Shown here piece by piece: positions 25,137 to 37,100 of a DNA stretch of 64,000 nucleotides. The notes under the pieces are model-generated. The model saw only the letters and a list, made by a program, of their open reading frames with translations, was not told where the DNA came from and did no database searches. This DNA comes from Hydractinia symbiolongicarpus (Eukaryota; Cnidaria; Hydrozoa; Anthoathecata; Hydractiniidae), in assembly GCF_029227915.1 (NCBI RefSeq), contig NC_079878.1:11222001-11286000 (forward strand). The letters are read 5' to 3'. A program made the position numbers and the translations under genes. How positions within the stretch are numbered: the stretch's first letter is position 1; each line of letters opens with the position of its first letter.

Positions 25137-25919
25137 CAGTAGACTCTTTGTAATTCGACTGCCCCTAATTCGAACCTCTCCTTAATTCAAATCTTCTGAT
25201 CCCGTCAAAATCCCTTAGGAAACTCTCATTTTTCACTTCCCCTAATTCAAACCGCAATAATTCGAATACCTCTATATTTCGAACCATATTTCCAGTCCCT
25301 TTAGATCATTTCACCCTGTAAATCGAACTTTTAAAGATCGAATTACGTAAATTTTGGTCTTGATTACCTTCAGGCGAACTTTGATGAGTGGATCGGAATT
25401 GGTATCACACCTGACAACTACATCGATTTTGACTAAGACGTGAGCACCAACGAAGGTATTTTAACAGAGTAAGAAATATTAGCTCAAGTTATTAATCAAG
25501 ATGATGATGACCAAGAGAATGAAATGTTCGATAAGAGGCAACTCGTTAAGCTTGGAATAATTGAAGTCCGGAATGCCATTGAGATTATAGAAAAGTTTAG
25601 TTTGCTTTCTCGATTTGGCGAGCAAATGATGAGACCGTTAAATATGCTTGATCGTTTTGGCGATAAGGAGGAGCAACACTGCAAAAAGCAAACCACTATT
25701 CATGACTTTTTTGCAAAAATAGAAATACATCTTAAATAATATAGGGGATATAATTCTCAAGATTACAGATGGATGTATCTATGAAGTCTATTTACTACCA
25801 CCAACCCTGATTTTTTGACAAAATTTCACAAAAATTATGAAATTCCCCTAATTCGAACTCTCCCTAATTCGAACTTTTTTTTCGGTCCCCTGTGAGTTCG
25901 AATTACAGAGAGTCTACTG
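25137..25919 (+). mobile_element. pogo-like (Tigger-type) element with TA duplication
   Basis: Ends CAGTAGACTCTTTGTAATTCGA and the inverse of CAGTAGACTCTCTGTAATTC are flanked by TA at 25135-25136 and 25920-25921. Removing the insert rejoins the Helitron-like unit into the sequence seen in intact copies (..GATAAAAATATATCGCATTT..). Inner inverted motifs CCCCTAATTCGAA lie at both ends. The interior carries the decayed C-terminal end of a transposase. The length of 783 bp marks it as internally deleted. Confidence 0.88.
25372..25739 (+). pseudogene. Tigger/pogo transposase C-terminal remnant ending in a PIP box
   Basis: One frame reads FDEWIGIGITPDNYIDFD, a stop, DVSTNEGILTE, a stop, EILAQVINQDDDDQENEMFD and then an uninterrupted stretch to 25739. 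This is the acidic tail arrangement of pogo-group transposases. The final part contains QTTIHDFF, an exact match to the PCNA-interacting (PIP) pattern QxxI/LxxFF, which is known from the pogo transposase C-terminus. Two in-frame stops and loss of the catalytic domain make it a pseudogene. Confidence 0.7.
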
Positions 25920-26017
25920 TATATCGCATTTAATATTCGTGTTTCCGTAGCACAATTTTCTAAATCAGCGGGGGGTCGCGCAGAGACAGACACAGACGAC
26001 GGCTATTATTAAAGAGA

Positions 26018-27586
26018 AAATAATGTGTTTTGCTTTAAGTCTTGCAATGACCAAATGCAAGATAATGCTACACAAAACTTAACAAAGAAAAAAAACGGAT
26101 TAGAAAAACTGCTGTAAACTCATCTATTTTGAACGAAACGAACCCAGTGAATAAAATTAATGATTTGGTCAAATGTCCAAGATTTATTATGCATGTTCAT
26201 TTAACTATTCTCACATAGGAAAGTAGATAAAGTTTCCACCTAGAGAAATTAGCAATCAATTAAAAGATCATACCTTAACTGTAAAAAAAATCGGCAAAAA
26301 TAAAAAGTCGGCAAAAATATTTGTCAGTTGGACAAAATTTAGCCACTTTTTGCCGACTAAATTTTTGAATTCACTTTTTCCCGAGTAAGTTTTTGAAGTT
26401 AGTCACTAATAAAGAATAATCGCATAAAACCCATAAAAATTGGCAACAAGGTAGGAAAATCGGCAAAAATTTTAGTTACCTAGCCAAAATTTAGTCACTT
26501 TTTGCCGACTTTTTTTTACCGATAAGGTAGGCAACATGCACTAGAAGCAATCTACTAACGTCGAATTGTGAAGTAAATAATCAGAGCAATGCTATACATT
26601 ACATATTTTTAGTGGCAATGTTAAAGTTGGAGAAAGAAAAAATTCAGCCGTTATGATGGAATACCTAAAATACAGGGCTATTTGTTGTATAAAGAGCTAA
26701 GGAACTAAGTAGTCGGCAGTTTCATTATTATCTTTGCAGCACAAACTTTCCGAGAAAAAACTCATCGGTCTACAGAGACCACCTCATTTACACAAATTAT
26801 TGTTTCCAATTTGATTGTCTTTTTTTGTATAACTTTGTCTTCATGGTTTGAACTTAAAAATTTATCTTGCTTTTCCAACGACATTTCAGGCTCGAAACTA
26901 AATGACTTTAGAGCCGAAATGTCTGGAACAGTGTTTTCTCCGTCACTGGACAAGAAACTATGATGCATTTCTTATTCGAAAGTCTGTTCCATTATAAGCA
27001 ACAACATAGGGCCTCAGCTACAGCAATGTTTTGAACTATAAAACGTCCTATTCAAATTAGAACCCAGTCTTTTTTAACTTGACGCACTAAATATTTACGG
27101 AGATATGAACAGGGAATATAGGTATTTAGAGATAAATCCTTTTGTTGTGTTATCTGATTTAATAAGTTCAAATACAAATACGTAGTCGAAAAAAAAATAT
27201 TCACATTTTTGAGGTTACTTCCCCTTTGATGAGCACAGTTGACCGCTAAAAATAATGGACAGTAAAAATAAAATTTAAAGTTTGTTCCGAGTAGTCATGA
27301 CACACGAGTTGTATTAAAGGCGCATGCGTTATATTAAGACGACAATTAATCTTGTTACTATTCCGAGAACTTTAGAAAGACGTTTTATCACGAAAACCGC
27401 AGCGAATTTTTTTAAGTCGTTTCCTCCCAGTTCAAAACGCACTCAGCGTCAAAAACCGTTGCCAACTAACTACAAACGTTGGGAATTATAATACATTTGC
27501 AGGTACAAGCTATTGTGGGGTCTCATCTTTAAGTAGAGTCTAGGAAAACATCGAGAAATTTCATTACTTTTAGCAGCTATAAATTA
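26018..27586. other. Intergenic sequence with one MITE
   Basis: No gene recognised between the Helitron/pogo block and the end of the Y-box gene apart from the MITE at 26274-26527. A 68-codon minus-strand open frame at 26762-26968 has no recognisable domain. Confidence 0.45.
26274..26527. mobile_element. TA-flanked MITE
   Basis: Inverted ends CCTTAACTGTAAAAAAAATC and GACTTTTTTTTACCGATAAGG are flanked by TA (26272-26273, 26528-26529). GTCGGCAAAAA motifs repeat in both orientations inside. No coding capacity. TA duplication suggests the Tc1/mariner group. Confidence 0.75.
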
Positions 27587-27592
27587 TTTATT
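27587..27592 (-). promoter_or_regulatory. Candidate poly(A) signal of the Y-box gene
   Basis: AATAAA on the minus strand, about 250 bases after the stop codon at 27842. Confidence 0.55.
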
Positions 27593-27841
27593 CAATGATT
27601 CAAATCAGCTACATCAAAAATGTTGTACTACAGATGTCAACAACAACTACATATAAATTTAAACGTCCCCAAAGTTGACAAGGTGACAATTATTATTATT
27701 ATAACACTAGAATGGTTTAAAGTGAAAAAAATAGCGGTGGTGCTTAAACTATCCCGCCTCAACAAACAACAAGTATATACATGATGGACTTCAAAAACAA
27801 GATTACAACATCATCTCTAAACGTTTGTTGAACTTAAACTA

Positions 27842-30800
27842 CTAATTCTCAACCGTCTCGGGTTGAGATGGGGGAGGACCCTGCTCTTTTACATCCTCCT
27901 TTGCTCCTTCGCTTTGCCTTTCTCCCTCGTTATTTTCATTTCCACGACGAGGGCCTCGATAGCGAGGCCTTCTTGGCCTGCGGCGCTGCTCTCTGTTTTC
28001 ATCTCCCTCGTGTTTCTCATCATCCCCTTGATGTTCACGATCGCCTTCATCTCCAGAGCTTTGTGGCGGAGGACGTCTAAAAACAAGTTTTTTCAAAGGT
28101 AAACGCCCTATTTGTGCATGAAAAACTTAATATTCGTTTAGAAATGAGCTTTTAAAGTCTGTGACGCTTTTAATGGAACCAATTTTTGCTGTTAATTTTT
28201 TACGTAAGTTTTGTCCTACAAGGTTTGATAGTTTCCTTTAAGTAATGTGCTGGCTACATGAACAAAGCAACTAAAATATAACAGAATAGGCATAAAAGAG
28301 GAAGTTACCTTGGCCTTCTGCGGTAGCGTCTTGGTCGGCGACCACTTCCACCACCACGTCTGGGACTTCTTCTCTCACCATCAGCACTGCCATCCCTGCC
28401 CTCCTTGTCGTCTTGACGACCATCGCCCTCTGAAGTATATTCGTTCTCATTTCCTGAACCTTCACTACGTCGCCGTCTGTAATTATATCCTCTGCCTCCT
28501 CTTCCTCTTCCACGGCCTCGCCCTCGCCCTCTGCCACGTCCACGATATCCACCTGTAACCGAAACTTTATTAGAGTAATAACTCTACTTTATACTTATTT
28601 ATATTTATGCTGGCAAAAAGATAAAAGGCTTCTTTCTTTTTAAGAGCTTTTAGGTAAACCTCGCTTGTAAGTCTTAATTCTCAGATCACTACGAATTTAT
28701 AGTGTTTCATAGCAGTGCAATTTCCGTGTTTAAACTTTGAGGAAACATATTGAAAAATAGAAAATAGCAATAGTTTATGTCTAAGTATTTAAATTTTAGT
28801 TGTTTCTTGACATTTACTCACCAGAGTGTCTTGGTTTCTCATCAGCTTCAGATTTGTCTGGATCCTGATCTTGATCGTTTTCCTTATCACTGCGTTCCTC
28901 TGCCGTCTCTGATGATCTTGGTCTAAAGTTGCGGCGTCCACGGTACCCACCCCTATAACCACGACCACGATAACCACGGCGATAACGTGAACGTCTATCT
29001 GGTGCATATTTGCTACCTTGTACTGGCTCACCATCAGGTCCTGTAACATTTGCTGCTTCTAGGCCTTTTTGTCCTTCAATGACATCGAACTCAACAGTTT
29101 CATCGTCACCAACACTACGTAAATACTTCTTTGGATTGTTACGTGTAATGGCTGTCTGATGTACAAACACATCCTCTTTGGTATCATTTCTGTTAATGAA
29201 CCCATACCCATTGCGGACATTGAACCACTTGACGGTGCCCGATACTTTGGTAGCTAAAGAACAAAGCATCACTCTAAATTAACAAAAAAATAAATCTCGT
29301 AGCATTTTATCAGAAAAGAAATACGTGGCATGATGTTGCTGAATTTTGAAAGGTTTATGCTCCGGAATCACTCTCCTACAAGACTATGAAATGAAGACTT
29401 TAGTGCTAGCAGATTTTATTAATTAGCAGGGTATATATGTAGATTTTTTTCATTTTTGGATTTCTTAGGGGTAGGAGGCGTGATAGTAATGCCAAATCAT
29501 GCTTAAGCGCCAATGATTTTGTTTCAGGATGCTGTGATTATACATTTCTTAAAAGCTTATTTGACAACAGGATTTGAATTAAAAACAAAGGCAGTTCGCA
29601 GAAAATTGTTGACTATAAAGAAAAAACCCTTCGCAATGTTGTATGGGAGCACTGTAGTCAACTTGCCATTGATCCCCTGATAATGGTTATTTTGTTGCAA
29701 CAACCATTATTAAAAATCGAGATTCACAATTTTACAATTTTCCTTTGTAGCAGGATTTGCAAAGGGCATTTCAATTTCCAAATTGAGACCTGCTAATTGC
29801 AAGATTTTTGGCCTACAAGTGAATGTAAAGACATTTAAAACTAATTACACAGCAAGAACAAGTATAATACATATACCATGAAAATAAAGAGATACGTTTC
29901 ATGCTTTAACCAATCTAAATTTTATGCAATGTAAAAAAAAGTATCTGCAACACGATTTACCTGCACTAATCAGTCAACCTGGTGCCACTAATAATTAATT
30001 TTCAAACATTCAATGCAACTAGAAAATGCTAAACAACCCAATTTGTTGATAAAAACAATAGATATTACACCTTCAATGCTGTATCGCTAAAATGCTCCAC
30101 TAGATTTACCTGTACTGAGTGCTTTTCCTCAGAAGTGTTCCATAAAAGAAAAATCTGCAGAAATTTGTTTATGAACAACAGGTTAACTGTGACAACATAT
30201 TTGGCCAGCATACAATACCTTGTATACCTAGCGCTATATACTCAAGTTTTGACTTCACTTTCTTCACTTGTATTACTTATGACATTTCTTTCATGTCATG
30301 ATTTCTTACAGCAAACCATGAAGTTCAATTGTGTCGGTTTCACAAGGTTCAGCAAGTAATTTTGAAAAAAATTGGGACTTAGACATAAAGTGTCACTGTC
30401 CTGTATATGTAGAAAAAAATTATCTTTAATACTGTACAGGGCAATGTTTGAAGCAGCCACTAGCTCTGAGGCAAGTCACCAAATATTGCAACCATTTTAA
30501 TCATAAAATAGATTTTACAATTCCAGAGTATCTCACATTGGAAAAACACTCACGGAAAACAGACGTAAATCACAGAGATGGTACGTTTTAGTCAGGTTTT
30601 TTCACTTAACCATGCGCAAACACAAACCTTGTGCAGTGACATTTTGCAAGGTTGTTTCTAGGCTTAAAGTCAAAACCATATAGTTATGTGGCAAACAGAG
30701 TTGCAAGATCGTTGCTAGAGCTGTTTGTTAAGAAAATCATGAATTAAGGCTGGTATGCTGTAAGGGTGCTGATAAGCCGGCAACGGCCGCATAAGGGTGT

Positions 30801-31597
30801 CAAATAAAATTAGCAGTGGTCCCCCGAAAAAGCCCTCACTTTCCTGAACTCGCCCAGAGCATTCTTTAAATGCAATTCCTTGTAACATAAGAGAAAGGAG
30901 TTAAAAGTTTATGTATAACTTATTTATAAAGTAAACTTTATCAAAAAGAGTTCTTTCAAGAACTTCGCTACCACATAGTAAGTTTATTTTAATTTTTACA
31001 GTTTTTTCAAATCATACTAGTGTCTGTTTTTCTTTCTTTTTCCGGGCATTGTTCGGGCTCATACGGGTTTCAGGCGAATACTTGAATTCTTTCGAAACGC
31101 CGAAATCGCCTGAGAAGACTTCACACTTTTTACGGTGTATGCAGCTTTTCGGCACCTTGTGCTAGCCATATACCAAAATTGGGATTTAAAGTCCAACTTT
31201 CCAGACTGTGATAAATAGTGAGAGATGGTACATCTTAATTTCGAAATTGTGTATATATAATACATTGAGAAATTGTACCTTGCACATATAATCATGCAAG
31301 CTAAATGGATATTATTTAATTTTTTGTAAAGAATCTTTTTTCCTTCTTTCACTTTTGTTGCCACTCATGCATACTCGTGTTTTTGATGGCTCAAAATTTG
31401 TTAAAATTCAAAGAAATCGCACAACCAATAGCTGAAATTATGCCTGCTGGGTTGTTAACTCAAAGGAAGGATAAATCAACTATCTTTAAGTTCTTACCTA
31501 TTACTTTGCCAGCAGGTTTGTTTGGAGCTTCTTCGTGAAGGTCTTCTTCTGATTTTGGCTGGCTTTCAGCTGCAGGGCTCTCTGTGGCTGCCGACAT
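27842..31597 (-). CDS. YBX1-like: Y-box (cold-shock domain) nucleic-acid-binding protein, 4 exons, 336 aa
   Basis: Exons on the minus strand: 31597-31498, 29253-28822, 28552-28309, 28076-27842. Junctions are GT-AG and phases match, giving 337 codons. Y-box proteins bind mRNA and single-stranded DNA and control mRNA packaging, translation and some transcription, in cytoplasm and nucleus. The N-terminus ([19 protein letters not shown]..) is short and Ala/Glu-rich. The cold-shock domain spans about residues 32-106 and is near-identical in pattern to animal YB-1: [17 protein letters not shown] (RNP1), DVFVHQTAI (RNP2), [18 protein letters not shown]. The rest alternates basic RG/RR-rich islands ([27 protein letters not shown]) with acidic stretches, as in YB-1 tails. 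Intron 1 is 2.2 kb; the others are under 270 bp. A TATA-like site lies about 130 bp upstream of the ATG. Length is close to human YB-1. Orthology to a single vertebrate paralogue is not claimed. Confidence 0.95.
30761..31160. mobile_element. Possible MITE in Y-box intron 1
   Basis: Left end AGGGTGCTGATAAGCCGG is roughly inverted relative to the right end CTTTTCGGCACCTT. The right part contains ACTTTTTACGGTGTATG, shared with the 46.5, 53.6 and 56.2 kb regions, where it is followed by a (C/T)TTATCAGCACCCT end. Boundaries are approximate and no target duplication was resolved. Confidence 0.4.
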
Positions 31598-31724
31598 GAT
31601 GGATCAGGCTGCCAGCTTCCTGCAAGCACGATGTTAAGATGGTAAAGTTGATGGAATTACAGATGTTACTCGGTTAGCTCCTTCCTCTCAAGATCTTACT
31701 GCATCGTGTGAGCGGGAAAGCCCA

Positions 31725-31730
31725 TTTATA
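31725..31730 (-). promoter_or_regulatory. TATA-like box of the Y-box gene
   Basis: TATAAA on the minus strand about 130 bases upstream of the start codon at 31597, in the context GCTATAAATGGGC. A transcription start near 31695 would be at the usual distance. Confidence 0.5.
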
Positions 31731-32659
31731 GCTTAAAGCATACATGAAAGGGCGAACAATAAATATAAACATCAAGATGTAAAATTTCTAAAATATTCTG
31801 TAGAATTAAGCTAACACTTAATTAAGTTTACAAAAAATTGTGAATATTACAAATTTATTTCTTCCAAATAAAGTTATCACATTATTTAAGGTAAACTTAG
31901 TCTTATAATTTTCTATAAGAACTAACAATACCCCCTGATTCTAATTTCGAATGTAAAATTGCTTTGTGGGAAGAGAGTTTGCAACGCAATTTTGCTTAGC
32001 TTATTTATTTAACAGTTACCATATTAGTTACCAATCTCCTATTTATTTATTCTGAAATTGGGGTTCCCTACACCATCGTTGCCATTAATGGAGAATAAGG
32101 TTGCCGAAAAAATGAAAGGAAAGGGGTTACTTCGCAGGCCCCAATTCGCTTTAATTTTTATAAGCGGTGCTTGTTAAGCAACCATTAAACCTGTGGCCAA
32201 AACAAATTTGTTTGATATAAAGCCAAGTGTCTTCAAACCAATAAAGTGGTGCAAATAAAATAACGCTAAATGACATCTTATGGACCTCTACACATTTCCT
32301 CACTTGTCTAGAATTCTTCGTTTTTCGCCGCCAGTTCGAGACTCCCTAATTTAAAACGATTGATATGGGCGTTACCATAAATTTATCTTTAACTGCGGTC
32401 GCAGAGCAACATTTCACCTTCAAAACCTAGTTTTCTCAAAAAACTACGATGAAATTAGCACCCAAAAATAAGGTAGTAAGAATGGAGCAAAAGTTGATCT
32501 TTTTGTTACCGTGCAAACAGAAAGTAGAAAAACATACCAGGGAGAGGGCGACGGTCTTAAATCTTGTCTCCAAGGCAATGAGGTTGACAGGCCCGGTCTC
32601 ATTCAATTGTTCGATTTCAGACACAATTTAATCTTGAACCTTAATTTTTTGCTACATCA

Positions 32660-32727
32660 CAACCTCGTTCCAAAGGGTTTTTTACTTTTCACATTAAGCC
32701 CCACAATCCCTTGGAACGAGCTGGTTA
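32660..32727. repeat. Foldback element, same family
   Basis: AACCTCGTTCCAAAGGG pairs with TCCCTTGGAACGAGCTGGTT. No flanking duplication seen. Confidence 0.7.
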
Positions 32728-32798
32728 CCCTTTAAAAATACCCCCTATAACTACCATCTCTTTGAACGAAAAATACAAAAATACCTTTAGAGAACCAC

Positions 32799-32893
32799 CA
32801 ACCTTGTCCCCAGGCCCATTTTTCTCTTTCTGACAATCTTCGCGCCGTCTTGGATATAAAAAAAACGAAAAATTGCCCTGGGAACGAGGTTGG
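32799..32893. mobile_element. Foldback element with 7-8 bp target duplication
   Basis: CAACCTTGTCCCCAGG at the left and CCCTGGGAACGAGGTTGG at the right are inverted. AGAACCAC flanks both sides (32791-32798 and 32894-32901). It shares GCGCCGTCTTGGATAT and GCGAAAAATTGCC-like interior with the copy at 41956-42070, so both come from one source. Confidence 0.8.
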
Positions 32894-33175
32894 AGAACCA
32901 CATCAAGTAAAAACATAAAGCAAAAGAAAGAATGCGCTTTAAAAAACGAAAGAAAAAGTCTTTACAGAGATCTATAGAAAGTTATTAGCTAACCTTTTTG
33001 TTATATTTTAAAGACCATTTGTTACGATCTACAAAACTTAAAATGGCGAGTATAATTGCTTTCGCTGTCTGTTTCGCTATCTTTTTAAAAGAAATGTCTT
33101 TCCTGCATTGTTTTTTTTATGACGGTTCTTTTATACCTCCGTGGTTATTTTTATTATTGCTTATTCTCTTCCTCG

Positions 33176-33211
33176 GAGCTCTTTCAGTAACATTTTATCT
33201 AGAAAGAGCTC
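33176..33211. repeat. 10-bp inverted repeat
   Basis: GAGCTCTTTC and GAAAGAGCTC separated by 16 bases. Confidence 0.6.
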
Positions 33212-34175
33212 TGGGGAGAAGAATGACTGTTGCTGCTTTTCTGAGTAAATGCAATATCAATTAAGCAACGTGTAAGACAGAGATTAACTTTCCTACATAC
33301 CATGAAGTACTCGGTTTTTTGTGCTGCATGAAGGTAAATGATGGAGATGTGCTTACTTTGCATGACGTAGTATGCCATCTCCCTCATTTCCCTTACATGG
33401 CTGGAGTTAACCCGAGGATATGGTAGCGTTCACTCGCCCGTATTTAATTCTTGGTGATTATTACCACTAAGCTACAGCAATGAAGCTTCCCAATTGATTT
33501 GCTTGGGCTTGCTTTTTAAGGATTGCAGAATTAAATTTTGCGGTTTTCACTGATATTCGCAAAAAAGTCCCGCAAATCATTTTTCGGCCCTATATATCCA
33601 AAAAGAGTCCCGCAAAGTATATCGTAAACCGTGATTTACAAAATAAGTACCACCAATCTTTTAAGACTCTATTTCTTTTCGCGTTAGCCACATGATGTAA
33701 AGGGAAAAGAATGAAGTATGAGAAATACATTATGTACACCACATTAAGAACGAAAATTTTCTTTCTTTTAAAAAATTGCTTTTGTATATTAGGCTTTGCA
33801 TATATCCAAACAGCCTTGCTCCTTTCCAGTAGCTATTATTTTTTTTAAATTTTAAGTTTCGATATCAAAAAGATACAAAATGTCCTGGGGACGAGGTAAA
33901 AGCAGCCTCATTTTTTAATTTATAATATATTTATTTAAAAAAGAATTAACTGTGGAACCAAAAAGTATCAAAGTCTTGGCCGCATCGCGGCTCATGACGT
34001 ATGATCTTATATTTTTTTCAATATTTTCGTCGGTGTTTCGATACTGTCTCGATTCAATGAATTTTAAACCGAAGGTCTGGTTGATAGTTTTTTTAAAAAC
34101 CGTTGGAAAATATGCCTAGAGGTGATGAAGCGGAACAAATAAAAAGCAAGCTTAAATGAGAAAAGCGATTTAGAT

Positions 34176-37100
34176 ATGGAGATCTTTTATACGTTTTTTT
34201 TCTGTGTTTTTTATCACCTAGCATTTGGTAAGCCGACTGCGAAATTATCTACAGTTATTCACGGAAAGGAAAATGGTATGTTAGCTTTCTCAGGGAAATC
34301 TCAGCTTCATTTGCTGCTCTTTGCAAATTAATTTTATACTGCGAACTGTGTTATCGTTATTTAGATACCTTAAATAGTGAAAAAGAAATTTTTGAATAAA
34401 AAGCAGTTTACTAATGCTATCTAAATTTGTTAAATGCATCAATATCATGTAAAGACGATGGGAGACATATATTAAATGCAGGAATCCTCTGTTCACTTTG
34501 AGTATGACTTTTTGCAAATCTATGCTCTGCATAGTTTTACCTTCAGGCTGAAATGTACGATTAGTTTAATCTTCCTCCAATGTTTTATTGAAACAATTAG
34601 TAAGAAAAAAACTTATGATGTCAACAGACGTACATCTCTTTCTGTTTTTAACCTCGTCCCCAGGGTTTTTTGCCTTTTTGACATCGAGGCGGGCGGCAAA
34701 ATAAATTGTTTAGCCGTCAAGTAAGCGCTAGCGGCCCTTAGGCAACATACCCTGGGGATGAGGATGCGTCAAATAAGCGATAGCGGTTTTGACATTAGGC
34801 AACAACGCTGGCGAAGGATGATAAGTTATTCGACTTTCTAAACTAGATTTCTTGTGATGCTACTTCCGGTACAGTTTTTTGATTATTTTCTTGAAGAGTT
34901 TCAAAAGTTTAAGGTGCGTAATAGTTATTGTTCTTCTTTTTCCAAAGAGCTAACAAGAAGGAGCGGAAATAGAGAGGAGTTTTAAGAAGCATCTCTTTCT
35001 TTAAAATCTGTTGTACTGTGAATACGCCCACTCTCAAATAAACGCCCATCTCGAGTAAGCACTCACACTTTTTTGCAATTTTTTTTAGTGTCGCTCTCAA
35101 ACAGGCGCCCAGGGACTGTTGTTGGCAAATATCATTAGAGTTAAAGGAGTGGCCACTAATTATATAGGCAAATTCAAATAGTAGTAGTTAGAAATACTAA
35201 AGAATATATTCGCAATGTTATCATAATGCACTGACACAAAATTTATTAATGAACAGCAGTATCTACATAACATGAAAAATCTGCAAATTACACATATTCT
35301 AATTAGCAAAAAATAAAAATAAATTACAATAATTAAATTGAAGATCAGTTTTTATAATATCAATAAAAAAGCATTGTAGATAACGCCTGCGAACAACTAA
35401 ATAGCTACCTCCGGAAAACTATGAATTAGGAAAAGTCACAAAAATCAGAACCTTTTAAAGCAATTCAAAAAACAGGAGGGCGGAGAAGCGCCCTTGCCTG
35501 CCACACAAGCCGGTTAGCGGTCAGTAGATGGCACCAAATGGGGTGACAACACTGAATTTAAAGTGCGTTAGAGTGGGGACTCGAACCTGAAACCTATGAT
35601 CACAAGTCGAATGCGATACCACTACACCATCCTCACAAAGAGCAAAAAGTTGTAACAAAGTATGATATAGAGTGGGAAGGGGTTTAAATTCAAAGTAAGG
35701 CGCCACAATGTGTAAAAATGTTAAATAAAATAACAGTTAAAATAACAGTAGATGAAGAAGTCGTAATAAATCAATTGAAGCCTCACCCCATCGTTCGTTC
35801 CCGGGTCTCTTAGCTGAGCTGTTATTACGGAGCAACCAAATTAAAAAGGCAAAATGCCTTGGAAAGGTTGACTCAACGCCAAGTGTTGCTTAAAAGGTTG
35901 AGATAGAGTCGCCCTGCACTAAAGTTTCAAGAACTGCGACATTTTATTATTAAAACCACAACTTTGTCCCCAGTTTTTTTTAAATTGCACAGACCAAGTC
36001 CCGTTTCGAATAATATAATTTATCTATTGTTGAGATGGGTATTTTTCCATTAGGAGTATTTCGACATTTAACCAAAAAAAGTCAAATCTGTTTGTTTATT
36101 AGTTTGTTTATTATTTATTTGCTTATTTATTTATTAATTTATTAATTTATTGACAGATAAATATGAAGCACATACCCATGACGACTTAATGAGAGAACAT
36201 GAAATAGAAGAAAAAAGTAAGCAAATTTGTCATTATTAAAAACTAAATTGATATGTCAGCTGGTAAGATTGACTAAAAGGTGATTGTTTCTCTGAACAGC
36301 TGAAGAGAGGGTTGCAAATGTTGTGGAAGGTGATATGAAGCTTTCAAATGCATTAAAGGCACTCAGAAATGGAAAAGAGGCGGATTCGAGGGATGTCCTC
36401 ACTATACCACAATATCAATGGAATAAAGAAATACCATACATATTCAGTGATACTGCAGGTTTAAATTTAATTATTTATTCATAATTAATTAATGGTTGTG
36501 GAACTTCATTAAATAATTTTAACTTGTTACATCAGACTGCACCAAAATATGGGACCTCATGCCCAGTCCCCCTCGTTTCATGAGCGTTTATCACAACACG
36601 AGATCTTTGACTTTTTAAAGTGGAACAATTAAAAACAAACAAAAGTTTATTTAAACTTGAGGAACAGCTCACGTGCAGTCATTAAGGTTGTGTATGTGTT
36701 ATGTGTAGTGGGATCGTGAGATAAGAACTACATGTGTTTTATGTTCGTGTTACTTATTCACGATATTCAAATAACTAACTCTTATACAACACGTGAAATG
36801 ATGCGTATATACTAAAGGCAAGCGAGGCAAGTCTTGCTTTTCCATACAACATATGGCTGAAAAAGAAGGATGCAACTTTTAAATCTTTTAACGAGTAGGT
36901 CGATTCTAGGAAGAATATGGGATGTACTTTCAAGTCATAGTAGTTATTATAGCATGTCAATCCAATGTTTTCATAAAAATTAGCAAGCTTGGAAATTATA
37001 ATTTTTAAGTGCGTTCCCATTGGTTAATAAGAAAACGTGAAGAAAAAGTAAACATTTCGGATATATAAATTTTTGTTTTATAAGTTTTTTTAACATTGTA

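Larger units (their letters stand above)
24815..26017 (-). mobile_element. Three tandem degenerate Helitron-like units, one split by a pogo-like element
   Basis: Units of about 24815-24946, 24947-25057 (CTAG at 24947-24950, ending AAAGAGA) and 25058-26017 share the hairpin region (CCGTGGA...TCCACGGG), the GCATTT(A/C)GTGTTTCCGTA segment, the GACAGAC tract and the GGCTATTATTAAAGAGA end of the family seen at 42.3 kb. The third unit is interrupted at 25137-25919. Copies are worn and boundaries of the first are approximate. Confidence 0.7.
31740..34175. other. Intergenic region between the Y-box and astacin genes
   Basis: Holds two foldback elements (32660-32727 and 32799-32893) and a 10-bp inverted repeat. 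An 88-codon open frame at 32998-33264 has two hydrophobic stretches but no recognised domain; I do not call it a gene. No promoter for the astacin gene could be identified. Confidence 0.45.

Noticed and set aside
28271-28552. 93-codon Val/Glu-rich minus-strand frame
   Set aside because: Wrong frame of the third Y-box exon; the true frame gives the RG-rich sequence and keeps phase with both neighbours.
32998-33264. Small two-segment membrane protein, 88 codons
   Set aside because: Hydrophobic residues are expected from T-rich DNA; no conserved motif, splice support or start context. It was also considered as the signal exon of the first astacin, but an in-frame signal peptide begins at 34176.
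35560-35640. tRNA gene on the minus strand
   Set aside because: A and B boxes are present but the acceptor and T stems do not pair and an unrelated body follows, so a SINE is more likely.
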